Assembly (NCBI GenBank): GCA_964389305.1
Contig: CAYMEK010000056.1
Location: 1 to 30,655 of the forward strand
Source of the DNA: CAYMEK01 sp964389305
Lineage (GTDB): Bacteria > Spirochaetota > Spirochaetia > SZUA-6 > DRHE01
Direction of reading: 5' to 3'
Length of the DNA stretch: 30,655 bases
The notes beneath the pieces were generated by a model. The model saw only the letters and a list, made by a program, of their open reading frames with translations, did not search any database and was not told the DNA's origin. Shown here in pieces: positions 8,299 to 15,519 of this stretch. Numbering within the stretch: position 1 is the stretch's first letter; every line of letters starts with the position of its first letter. The position numbers and the translations under genes were made by a program.

Positions 8299-9395
8299 TC
8301 CCCCCGGTATTGCATAACGAGCCTGCCATTTCCCTTTTCAAATATATAGAAATCTTCGGGTGACACGAAAAGACGGATATCGCCTCTCTTGAACTCCTTC
8401 GGGAAGGGAAAGCATCCGCTGATCCTCTGACCGTTGTACTCCATGTGCAGCACGGTTCCCGCCGGTGTCACGTCAGACAGGGTAAGGCGGAAGGTGATCG
8501 GCAGGGTGTGTTCCTCCTCTTCCAGCTTGAACGCGTGGGTCTTGAGCCCCAGGAAGTAGCTGCGCTGTCCGAGTCGGCTCTTGAGATGGTCCACAGGGAG
8601 CTTTATCTGCTCTGATGTGTACAGATAGAGCTTTCCTCCCAGCTCCTTGAGCGAGCTTTCGAAGAGGTTCATAGAAGGCGAGTAGAAGTACCTGGCAAAC
8701 TCCACATTAGGAGGGGTGTAGTACGCCTCGACGCTGTCGCCATGCCAGAGTACCCTCGCATCATGCATCAGGATCGTCTCCTGGCTCATGGCCAGCACTT
8801 CCTGGTAATTCGGCGTGGCATAGAGCAGGTTGATCCTGTGCAGGTGCCCGTAGCTCAGAATTTCCTTGAGCTCATGAGTCATCCCTTCGCGCAGCTTGTA
8901 GTCCAGTCCGCTAAGCGGCTCGTCGAGCAGGTAGATGTCCGCATCCCGCACCAGGGCCCGTCCCAGGGCTGTACGCTGGGCCTCCCCCCCACTCAGCTCG
9001 TAGGGGTGCTTTTCCAGCAGATGGTCGATCTTCAGGATTTCCGCCTGCTTGCCCACCCTCCTTCGCACCTCATCGTCAGGCTTACGCTCCGCGCGCAGAG
9101 GCGAGGCGATGTTCTCGAACACCGTCAGATTCGGATACAGGTTGTATCCCTGCGATATCATCGCGACCCGCCGGTTCCTGGGAGGCACCATGGTGAGATC
9201 CTTGTCCCCGAGGTATAACTTGCCTTTGTCCGGTCTCAAGGTTCCCGCAATGATTTTCATAAGCGTCGTTTTTCCCGACCCGGCCCTTCCCAGGATGGCG
9301 GTGAACACATCCTCTTTCACTTCCAGGCTGACGCCGTCCAGAGCTTTCTTTCCGGCAAAGGACTTCTCCACCCCCTCGATTCGCAAAGTTGCCAT
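8295..9395 (-). CDS. ABC importer ATPase, GlpS-like
   Basis: A 366-residue ABC ATPase, partner of the one that follows it. Walker A is GRAGSGKT (36-43), the signature LSGGE (134-138) is intact and Walker B is IYLLDE (154-159). The switch region reads YATPNYQEV, so the usual histidine of VTHDQ is Pro195. With the degenerate signature in the partner, this predicts one normal and one defective ATP site in the heterodimer. The C-terminal third resembles a TOBE regulatory domain. It starts 4 bp after the DUF2160-like gene stop. Family: CUT1-like importers; the gene order matches the Rhizobium glycerol system. Confidence 0.9.
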   Translation of the reverse strand: MATLRIEGVEKSFAGKKALDGVSLEVKEDVFTAILGRAGSGKTTLMKIIAGTLRPDKGKLYLGDKDLTMVPPRNRRVAMISQGYNLYPNLTVFENIASPLRAERKPDDEVRRRVGKQAEILKIDHLLEKHPYELSGGEAQRTALGRALVRDADIYLLDEPLSGLDYKLREGMTHELKEILSYGHLHRINLLYATPNYQEVLAMSQETILMHDARVLWHGDSVEAYYTPPNVEFARYFYSPSMNLFESSLKELGGKLYLYTSEQIKLPVDHLKSRLGQRSYFLGLKTHAFKLEEEEHTLPITFRLTLSDVTPAGTVLHMEYNGQRISGCFPFPKEFKRGDIRLFVSPEDFYIFEKGNGRLVMQYRGE

Positions 9396-9399
9396 ACAG

Positions 9400-9684
9400 C
9401 TATCCCCACACCATGATCACGACCAGTAGGATGAGGGCCCCGATAGATGGTATGATGATCGGAAGCTCTGGTACCACCAGCAGCCAGCCTAGAATAACAT
9501 AAATGAAGGCCAGCGCCCCGATAAAAAAGCGCACTCCCGGAGTGGAGTCGATCGGAAGGAAACCCCTTCGGGGCAGCGGCTTCCGCAGGACATCATAGAT
9601 GGCGATCGCCGGAATGACAGAAACAAAAATGCCGAGCCCGACGAAAACCTGCCACTGCGCATGGATCCAGGTCCACATACCCAT
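9400..9684 (-). CDS. Small DUF2160-like membrane protein of glycerol-type ABC importer (GlpU-like)
   Basis: A 94-residue protein with three hydrophobic stretches (about 10-30, 51-70, 74-93). The central PRRGFLPIDSTPGVRFFIGALAF matches, from memory, the hallmark of DUF2160 proteins, which sit between the permease and other genes of rhizobial glycerol importers. Its role is not well established; it may be an accessory transmembrane subunit. It lies 15 bp after the permease gene and 4 bp before the ATPase gene, so it is surely co-translated with them. AGGAG lies 3 nt before the first ATG and 9 nt before the ATG at codon 3, so codon 3 may be the real start. Its presence is the best sign that this is a glycerol-type importer rather than an ordinary sugar importer. 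Confidence 0.85.
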   Translation of the reverse strand: MGMWTWIHAQWQVFVGLGIFVSVIPAIAIYDVLRKPLPRRGFLPIDSTPGVRFFIGALAFIYVILGWLLVVPELPIIIPSIGALILLVVIMVWG

Positions 9685-9699
9685 TCTCTCCTCGATTTC

Positions 9700-10629
9700 T
9701 TACAGCCTTCGCAACGGTACGAACCCGCGCGTCAGATAGTTCTTAGTCAACAGAACCAGCACGATGCCCGGGATGATGGAGATGGTCCCTCCGGCGGCGG
9801 CCATGCCCCAGTCCACTCCGTAGCCCAAACGCATGATCGTTACGGTAAGTTGGGCCGGAAGGGTTTTGGCCCCGACCGCAGTCAGATTAACGGCAAACAT
9901 CATCTCCGTCCAGGAGAACATCCAGATGAACGTGGCTACCGTGATCAGACCCGGCTTCAACACGGGTATGAATACCCTGGCAAAGTAGCGCCAGACTGTG
10001 AATCCGTCTAAAAAGGCGGCGTCGTCGATCTCTTTGGGCACAGCTTCCATGAAGCTCATCCATATCCAGATGGCCAGCGGTAAATTGAACAGGGTGTAGG
10101 AAAGGAGCAGGCCGAGCCGGGTGTCGAACAGGCCGAGGTTATTGTAGATGGCAAAGAACGGCAGAATGAAGGCGGCCGGAGGGGCCATCCTGTTGGTGAT
10201 CAGCCAGAAATACAGGTGTATATCTCCGAGAAAAGGCCTGCGGGAAAAAGCGTAGGCCGCGAAAAAAGAGACGGGCAGACACAGGGCGACACTGCCTATA
10301 CAAACAATCAACGAATTGACGATTGCCCGCGCCCATGGCCCTTTGGTCATCTCCATGAAGTTTTTCAGTTGAATCTCGCGGGGGTAGAAAGTGGTCTGGG
10401 TCTCGATCTCGGACCTCGTCTTGAGAGCGGTAATGGCCATGAAATAGATGGGAAACAGAAATACAAAGATGATCAGCAGGTAGAATATTGTTTTTCCGAT
10501 TCGTCCGACCAGCCCTTTCTTGGAGGTTGCTGTCCGCCTGGGTAAAGCAGGCCTGGATATGGCACCCATGGAATCGAATGGCGGAGAATCGGCGTTCCCC
10601 GTGTCCGTTGGCTTCATCTCGGGATTCAT
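9700..10629 (-). CDS. ABC importer permease, GlpQ/MalG-like
   Basis: An inner-membrane permease of 309 residues. After a hydrophilic 45-residue N-terminus it has about six transmembrane helices (the first in TIFYLLIIFVFLFPIYFMAI). The EAA loop that contacts the ATPases is EAVPKEIDDAAFLDGFTVWRYF (about 195-216). The protein ends in TRGFVPLRRL, typical of MalG-type subunits, whose C-terminus reaches the ATPase dimer. It is preceded by a second permease gene after 43 bp and followed by the DUF2160-like gene. GGAG lies before the ATG. Together the two permeases form the channel; substrate is inferred only from the family (glycerol or a related polyol). Confidence 0.92.
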   Translation of the reverse strand: MNPEMKPTDTGNADSPPFDSMGAISRPALPRRTATSKKGLVGRIGKTIFYLLIIFVFLFPIYFMAITALKTRSEIETQTTFYPREIQLKNFMEMTKGPWARAIVNSLIVCIGSVALCLPVSFFAAYAFSRRPFLGDIHLYFWLITNRMAPPAAFILPFFAIYNNLGLFDTRLGLLLSYTLFNLPLAIWIWMSFMEAVPKEIDDAAFLDGFTVWRYFARVFIPVLKPGLITVATFIWMFSWTEMMFAVNLTAVGAKTLPAQLTVTIMRLGYGVDWGMAAAGGTISIIPGIVLVLLTKNYLTRGFVPLRRL

Positions 10630-10672
10630 GTTTCCATCACTCCTCTGTCAGAATAGTATAGTGTGCCTGCAT

Positions 10673-11524
10673 CTATCGCTCCAATAATCCCTTCCCCTTG
10701 GTCATGAACGTGATCAAGAGGTAACAGAGCAGCAATACAATTACCAGGTAAATTATCGAAGCCGCGGCGGCGAATCCTCCCAGCCACTCTCTGATTCCCT
10801 TCTTGATGATAAAGAAGCTGAGAAGCTCTGTAGACCTCCCCGGACCTCCGCCGGTAAGGATGAAGTTCTCATCGAACAGCTTGAACGAGTCGATAATCCG
10901 CAGCAGCAGCACGGTGATCAGCGACAACCTTATGCCGGGGAAGGTGATATAGCGGAAGGTCTGCCACCTGGTCGAGCCGTCGATCCGCGCCGCTATATAA
11001 TACACATCGGGAATCGTGACCAGACTGGCGGAGAGAAGCAGGAAGACCAGAGAGATCCAGTGCCAGGCGTCCATCACGATCAGGGTCCAGAATGCGGAGC
11101 TTGGTTCCATCAGAATGTAATCCACACCCAGCATTCTCATGAAAAGTGGGATCGGTCCGCCGGTCATCGTCATCAGCCGCCACAGGACACCGATCGACAC
11201 AAAAGGGATCAGACTCGGAAGGATGACTACCGTGGAAACCGCGGCCACCAGTTTGCCGCGGCCGCGAACGATCAAGGCCAGAAGCAAGCCGATCGGAACC
11301 TCGATGATGAGAATCGCCCCGGTAAAGAGGGCGTTTCGCTTGAAGGCATCCCACCACTCTGAAGAGTGAAGCACGTTGATATAGTTGGAAAGCCCAACAA
11401 AGGTCGGGTTCCGAGAAAACGGCTCGGTAAATGAATAGTTCAGAACGACAACCAGTGGAAAGATCGAGTTGAGCAATAGAAGGATGAGAGCCGGGAAGAT
11501 CAGCAGATATCTCTTGTCCGTCAT
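10673..11524 (-). CDS. ABC importer permease, GlpP/MalF-like
   Basis: A 283-residue inner-membrane permease with about six helices, the first right at the N-terminus (YLLIFPALILLLLNSIFPLVVVLNYSF). The EAA-like loop reads VTIPDVYYIAARIDGSTRWQTFRYITFP (about 185-212), with the conserved Gly in place. GGAG lies 8 nt before the ATG. It is the first gene after the binding protein and is separated from it by 148 nt of non-coding sequence plus a strong hairpin, which probably lowers its expression relative to the binding protein. It pairs with the downstream permease as a heterodimer. Confidence 0.92.
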   Translation of the reverse strand: MTDKRYLLIFPALILLLLNSIFPLVVVLNYSFTEPFSRNPTFVGLSNYINVLHSSEWWDAFKRNALFTGAILIIEVPIGLLLALIVRGRGKLVAAVSTVVILPSLIPFVSIGVLWRLMTMTGGPIPLFMRMLGVDYILMEPSSAFWTLIVMDAWHWISLVFLLLSASLVTIPDVYYIAARIDGSTRWQTFRYITFPGIRLSLITVLLLRIIDSFKLFDENFILTGGGPGRSTELLSFFIIKKGIREWLGGFAAAASIIYLVIVLLLCYLLITFMTKGKGLLER

Positions 11525-11630
11525 GCAATTCGCTCCATCTCTTTTTTTATCGCCTCACTTCGCTCGAAATATCGTGAAGCGGCAGAAAACCTCTCGAGCA
11601 CCCTGAACGAGCCTCATGAGGCCGGTGGAC

Positions 11631-11674
11631 AAAAAGGGCAGGCGAACACCCACGATAATGGGAAACGCCTGCCC
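11631..11674 (-). terminator. Hairpin between binding-protein and permease genes
   Basis: A perfect 9-bp stem GGGCAGGCG (11636-11644) / CGCCTGCCC (11666-11674) encloses an inner CCCA/TGGG stem. On the minus strand it is followed by TTTTTG, like an intrinsic terminator. It begins 14 nt past the binding-protein stop. In this position it should act as a partial terminator or an RNA-protecting structure, giving more binding protein than permease. Confidence 0.75.
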
Positions 11675-11687
11675 GTCATGGCTTTCT

Positions 11688-13343
11688 TTACTTCTCGATC
11701 CAGCCCTTCTCCAACAGGAACTTGTCCAGCCGCTCGGCGACCAGATTGGCCATCTCCGTGGGAGACATGCCCTTGCCCAGAGCCTCGGCAACTGCCGTGG
11801 CAACCGGCTCGTTGGTGTCGGGGAACCCGGGCCATAACTCATCGGTTCCCGCGCAGTAGTCTACGAAGTCCAGATTCTGAAGTAGCGTCATAAACCCGCC
11901 CCACTCCTTATCGTGAGCCATCATCTGTTTCGATTGGAGAGTGGAGTAGCGGATGGGCATGATACCCTCCAGGTTCTTGTACACGTCAACGGACTTCGAG
12001 GTCATGAACTGAGCGAACAGCCAGGTGGCCTCCTTGTGCTTGCTGCCTTCGGTGATTGCCCAGCCTTCGGCGTCCCAGTATCCGCGTACCATTCCGTACT
12101 GGAAGTACTTCTCGCTTACCGGCATGGGGGCGCATTCGTACACCCCTTTGACCTTGGAGTCAGCCCCGTTGTAGGTGGGGAAAAAGCACATGTGCTGCAG
12201 GTTGAAGGCGTAGTTCCCCTCGATCCCGAAGGCGACGTACGCTTCAACTGTGTCTTTCTCCCGTATCTTCTGGGTGGGGGCATACTTGGGCAGATCGTAA
12301 TGCAGGTACTTGAAGGCAGTGATGCCCTTTTCACTGTTCAACTGGCCGCCGCGGCTCACCGAGGCGCCCAGCAGGGTCTTGCCGTCCTCTGCGTATTTCA
12401 CGCCGTACACCTGGCTGTAGGGCCGGCAGTGGGGGGGAAGAGTCTTGAGAGGGGGACCGGTCGCCTTGGAGCCCAGACCCGCCACTTGATCGAGACAGTC
12501 ATTGAAGAACCAGGCGAAATGCCACCCCGGTTTCATACCAACGATGGTTCCATACATGTTCTCCTGCGGCCGGGTGAAGAACTCCGCCACATCCAGACTC
12601 TTCTCGAAGGTCCAGTCGTCTTTCACGTTTTTTGTCTGCATGGCCCTCTCGAACCACTGTAAGGGGGTCATCAGCTCGTAACCATACTTCTGTTTGAACG
12701 CAGCCTTATTCTGAGGATCGGTGAACCAGTCCTTCCGGTACACGGTGCCGACCGGCTTCTGGTAATCGCAGAGGATATACAGGTGTCCGTTCAGCGCGCT
12801 TCTGCAGATCTTGTCGGATGTGAAGTCGTCCAGATCGAGGTACGGGCTGTTGAGCTCCGGATGCTCGTCCATGAGCTCGGTTAGGTCCGCCGCGCCGCCG
12901 ACGAAGGTGAAAAATCCGACCATGTCCTGATCGATGTTGATCGTATCGTAGGACCCCTGCTTGGTCTCGGCCTCCATCCTCATTTTCCGCATGGTTTCGT
13001 CACCGGAAATCCCCTCGATGTCCGCCTTGATCCCGGTCAGCTTCTCAAACAACGGTCCGAGATTCTCAGCTTCCCACATCGTGAGAGGCACCGACTCGTA
13101 GCAGGCTCGAATCCGCTGGCCGCGGTAGGGAGCGGCGGCCTTCGCAAACCACTGAAGCTCCTCGAGTAGCTGCTCCCGGGTGAGTACGGTGTTCGTCCCT
13201 ATGATATCCGCGATTTCACTCGCTGCCTGGAGGTACTGATCCTCCTTAGCCCCCTCCTGAGCGCCTGTTGCCATCGCCAACCCCGCAGCGGACAACCACA
13301 GGACGGCTACGCAGGCGATTATGATCCATGTCTTTTTTCTCAT
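11688..13343 (-). CDS. Periplasmic substrate-binding protein of glycerol-type ABC importer (GlpV-like)
   Basis: A 551-residue extracytoplasmic binding protein, much longer than ordinary sugar-binding proteins (about 420) and close to the length of GlpV. The N-terminus is a signal peptide (MRKKT, hydrophobic core, LAMATGAQEG); no lipobox cysteine is seen, so cleavage by signal peptidase I after AMA is likely. The N-terminal block LTREQLLEELQWFAKAAAPYRGQRIRACYES resembles the glycerol-binding family as I recall it. GGAGG lies 5 nt before the ATG. It heads the long operon and is driven by the promoter at 13613-13641 after a leader of about 260 nt. Ligand is probably glycerol or a polyol-like compound; the neighbouring genes argue against simple glycerol use. 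Confidence 0.88.
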   Translation of the reverse strand: MRKKTWIIIACVAVLWLSAAGLAMATGAQEGAKEDQYLQAASEIADIIGTNTVLTREQLLEELQWFAKAAAPYRGQRIRACYESVPLTMWEAENLGPLFEKLTGIKADIEGISGDETMRKMRMEAETKQGSYDTINIDQDMVGFFTFVGGAADLTELMDEHPELNSPYLDLDDFTSDKICRSALNGHLYILCDYQKPVGTVYRKDWFTDPQNKAAFKQKYGYELMTPLQWFERAMQTKNVKDDWTFEKSLDVAEFFTRPQENMYGTIVGMKPGWHFAWFFNDCLDQVAGLGSKATGPPLKTLPPHCRPYSQVYGVKYAEDGKTLLGASVSRGGQLNSEKGITAFKYLHYDLPKYAPTQKIREKDTVEAYVAFGIEGNYAFNLQHMCFFPTYNGADSKVKGVYECAPMPVSEKYFQYGMVRGYWDAEGWAITEGSKHKEATWLFAQFMTSKSVDVYKNLEGIMPIRYSTLQSKQMMAHDKEWGGFMTLLQNLDFVDYCAGTDELWPGFPDTNEPVATAVAEALGKGMSPTEMANLVAERLDKFLLEKGWIEK

Positions 13344-13575
13344 AGTTACCTCCTCTGTTTTATGAATGACCCCTCAGAAAGAAACTCTGTGGCTTAACGT
13401 TCCCGCGCATCACCTCCTTCATGTTTTTTCTAACCACGCTTGCAGCCTGAGGACTGCACAGTTACCCAGGCCTCCGAGTTCCTCGTCCTCGTACGGACGG
13501 GCGGTATCGCATGCCATTCCTAAGTCTGCAACCCATCTTGCTGAGCTCCTTAGCAATACAGGCACGTGTTAAAAA
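13344..13575 (-). other. Long 5' leader of the transporter operon
   Basis: No convincing gene lies in this non-coding stretch between operator and binding-protein start. Several short inverted repeats are visible: TTGCTGAG/CTTAGCAA (13538-13556, one wobble pair), CGTCC/GGACG (13484-13499) and TGCAG/CTGCA (13441-13458). I recognise no riboswitch class. The E1/E2 operon, under the same promoter cassette, has a leader of only about 70 nt. Confidence 0.5.
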
Positions 13576-13641
13576 TTCACGTATGTGAATTAGATGAACG
13601 TATGTCAATTTTATTGTAGCATGTCGCTGCGCCGTTGACAA
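13576..13641 (-). promoter_or_regulatory. Promoter with double operator before transporter operon
   Basis: On the minus strand: -35 TTGTCA (13636-13641), 17-nt spacer, -10 TACAAT (13613-13618). Downstream of the -10 lie TTCACGTATGTGAA (13576-13589) and TGAACGTATGTCAA (13595-13608), with cores 19 bp apart. It aligns without gaps to 3591-3662 at 53 of 72 positions, conserving -35, -10 and both boxes. Probable repressor: the SorC protein at 3729-4691 (inference). TTGACA is also readable on the plus strand at the same place, but no good -10 follows it. Confidence 0.82.
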
Positions 13642-13739
13642 GAGATTTCCTAGAAAAAAATGTCGAAGACTTCAACGAAGCCGTGCGCAACAACTTGATG
13701 ACCACCTGGACGCATTGGAGTAGCCGTCGCTTCCTGCTC

Positions 13740-13785
13740 TTGATTTCTGCATCGAGTGGTGTAAGATGTTCCTGTTCAACGAACA
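13740..13785 (+). promoter_or_regulatory. Candidate promoter and palindrome before kinase 1
   Basis: TTGATT (13740-13745), a 16-nt spacer and TAAGAT (13762-13767) form a plausible promoter. Just past it is the inverted repeat TGTTC-AAC-GAACA (13773-13785). The GAACAT sequence is also found in the operator box at 3611-3616, so the same regulator may act here, but the match is short. Confidence 0.45.
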
Positions 13786-13842
13786 TGGTAATCATCAGGA
13801 TATCGCTAATAAGACTCAACAGGTGAGGACCGAGGTGATCGA

Positions 13843-15375
13843 ATGTCGAACAACGATCTTATTATGAGCATCGACAGTGGAACCCAATCGTGCCGGGCTT
13901 TTGTGTGGGACGCAAAGGGGCAGATCCTGGCAGACAGCAGGGCAGAGCATGACCTTCAGGGTCCCAGGCTCGGCTGGTTCGAGCAGGATGCCGGTGCATG
14001 GTGGACCGCCGCCTGCTCCTCCATCAAACAGGTTGTGGAGAGGATCGATGTCCAGAGAATCGGAGTTCTCTGCATCAGTCATCAGAGGGAAACTTTTGTA
14101 CCGGTGGATCGAGACTGCAATCCGTTGCATCCGGCTATGCTTCACATGGACATGCGTTCCGAGCAACAGGTCCGCAGGGTTATAGAGAAACTGGGTGGAG
14201 AGAGGGTACAAAGTATTACCGGTAAGTATCCGAGTTATGTAAGCACCCTCTACAAGATACTCTGGTTCATTGAAAACGAACCCCTGGCGGCTGAAAAAGT
14301 GTACAAATACATGGATGTGCAGGGCTTTCTGCTCAAACACCTCATCGGTGAGTACGTGACCTCGGATGTGAGTGCGGATCCCATGGCTCTCATCGATCTG
14401 CGGACCCGTACTTGGTCGGCAGAGTTGATGGATGCCCTGGGTTTGAAGCGCACGCAGTTTCTGGACCTCTGTGAGGCGGGGAAAGTGATTGGCCGTATTA
14501 CCAAGTCCGCTTCCAGGGCGACGGGTCTGCCTGAGGGACTGCCCGTGGTGGCGGGTGCCGGGGATGGTATCTGCGCCGCCCTGGGGACCGGCACCACGAG
14601 AGCCGATCGGATCTTCTTCTACATCGGAACGTGGACTGTCCTGGGAGGATTCAGTACACACTACGTCGTAGACAAATCCTTCAGGACACTACTCGGGGTG
14701 ATTCCGGGTTCCTATCATCTGGAGGCGAACGTTGCCGGCGGCTACGTTGTAAGTTGGTTTCTGGACAACTACGGCAAGGATCCACAAAGCCGGTCGGAGG
14801 AATATTGGGAACAGACGGTCCTCGATATCCCGCCAGGTTCAGGAGGTCTGTTGACGGTTCCTTACTGGTTCGGCGCTCTGGCCCCGTACTGGGATAACGC
14901 TTCCCGTGGGGTTACCCTGGGCTGGACCGGCAACCATACCCGCGGGCACATGTACCGCTCCATTCTGGAGGGAGTAGCGTTCGAACACCGGATGCTTCTG
15001 GAGGCAATGGCTGCTGCGCTCAGGACAGAATACAGAGAAGTGACCTTCGTGGGCGGAGGCGCCAAGAGCCGGCTGTGGGGGCAGATCACATCGGACGTTT
15101 TCGGCCTTCCAATCTGCACTACCAGCACCGTAGAATCCTCCGCTTTGGGTGCGGCCGTTATCGGGGCGGCCTGTATGGGTATACACTCCTCTATTCAGGA
15201 GGCATCAGAAAAGATGACCAATCTGGAGGTGAATTACAGGCCGAACGAGAAGAACTACCCTATTTATAGCCGGTTCTTCGAGGTCTACAAGGATATTTTC
15301 CCGACACTGCAGGGAAAGATTCAGAAACTGAGCGAAATCAGCCAGGAAACAGGAGCTGATACGATCACCGGGTAA
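13843..15375 (+). CDS. FGGY-family carbohydrate kinase (kinase 1)
   Basis: A 510-residue cytoplasmic kinase that phosphorylates a sugar or polyol with ATP. The N-terminal phosphate loop is IDSGTQSCRAFVWD (about 6-19). The catalytic base Asp241 lies in GAGDG, and the C-terminal ATP-binding blocks are VGGGAKSRLWGQ (about 404-415) and ESSALGAAVIGA (about 431-442). It resembles xylulokinase-like members more than canonical glycerol kinase. GAGGTG lies 6 nt before the ATG. It is transcribed divergently from the import operon across a shared 500-bp region, and so likely phosphorylates the imported substrate or a product of the dehydrogenases. Exact substrate unknown. Confidence 0.9.
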   Translation: MSNNDLIMSIDSGTQSCRAFVWDAKGQILADSRAEHDLQGPRLGWFEQDAGAWWTAACSSIKQVVERIDVQRIGVLCISHQRETFVPVDRDCNPLHPAMLHMDMRSEQQVRRVIEKLGGERVQSITGKYPSYVSTLYKILWFIENEPLAAEKVYKYMDVQGFLLKHLIGEYVTSDVSADPMALIDLRTRTWSAELMDALGLKRTQFLDLCEAGKVIGRITKSASRATGLPEGLPVVAGAGDGICAALGTGTTRADRIFFYIGTWTVLGGFSTHYVVDKSFRTLLGVIPGSYHLEANVAGGYVVSWFLDNYGKDPQSRSEEYWEQTVLDIPPGSGGLLTVPYWFGALAPYWDNASRGVTLGWTGNHTRGHMYRSILEGVAFEHRMLLEAMAAALRTEYREVTFVGGGAKSRLWGQITSDVFGLPICTTSTVESSALGAAVIGAACMGIHSSIQEASEKMTNLEVNYRPNEKNYPIYSRFFEVYKDIFPTLQGKIQKLSEISQETGADTITG

Positions 15376-15519
15376 GCCTGGGCAGCCAGGTAATAAGTTT
15401 CTCAACCACCGGTGAGCCAATTATGCTGCTAATCATATACATTCCTGAAAGACGAATAACGGCCGGCGGGCCGATGCTTCGAGAACTGTCAGGAGAAGAA
15501 AGGATAAGGATTACAGAAC

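Noticed and set aside
13366..13826. Short open frames in the regulatory gap between the transporter operon and kinase 1
   Set aside because: They overlap the promoter and operator, lack ribosome sites and show no protein-like character.
13816..14661. 281-codon minus-strand frame under kinase 1
   Set aside because: Antisense to clear FGGY kinase motifs; composition looks like a shadow frame.
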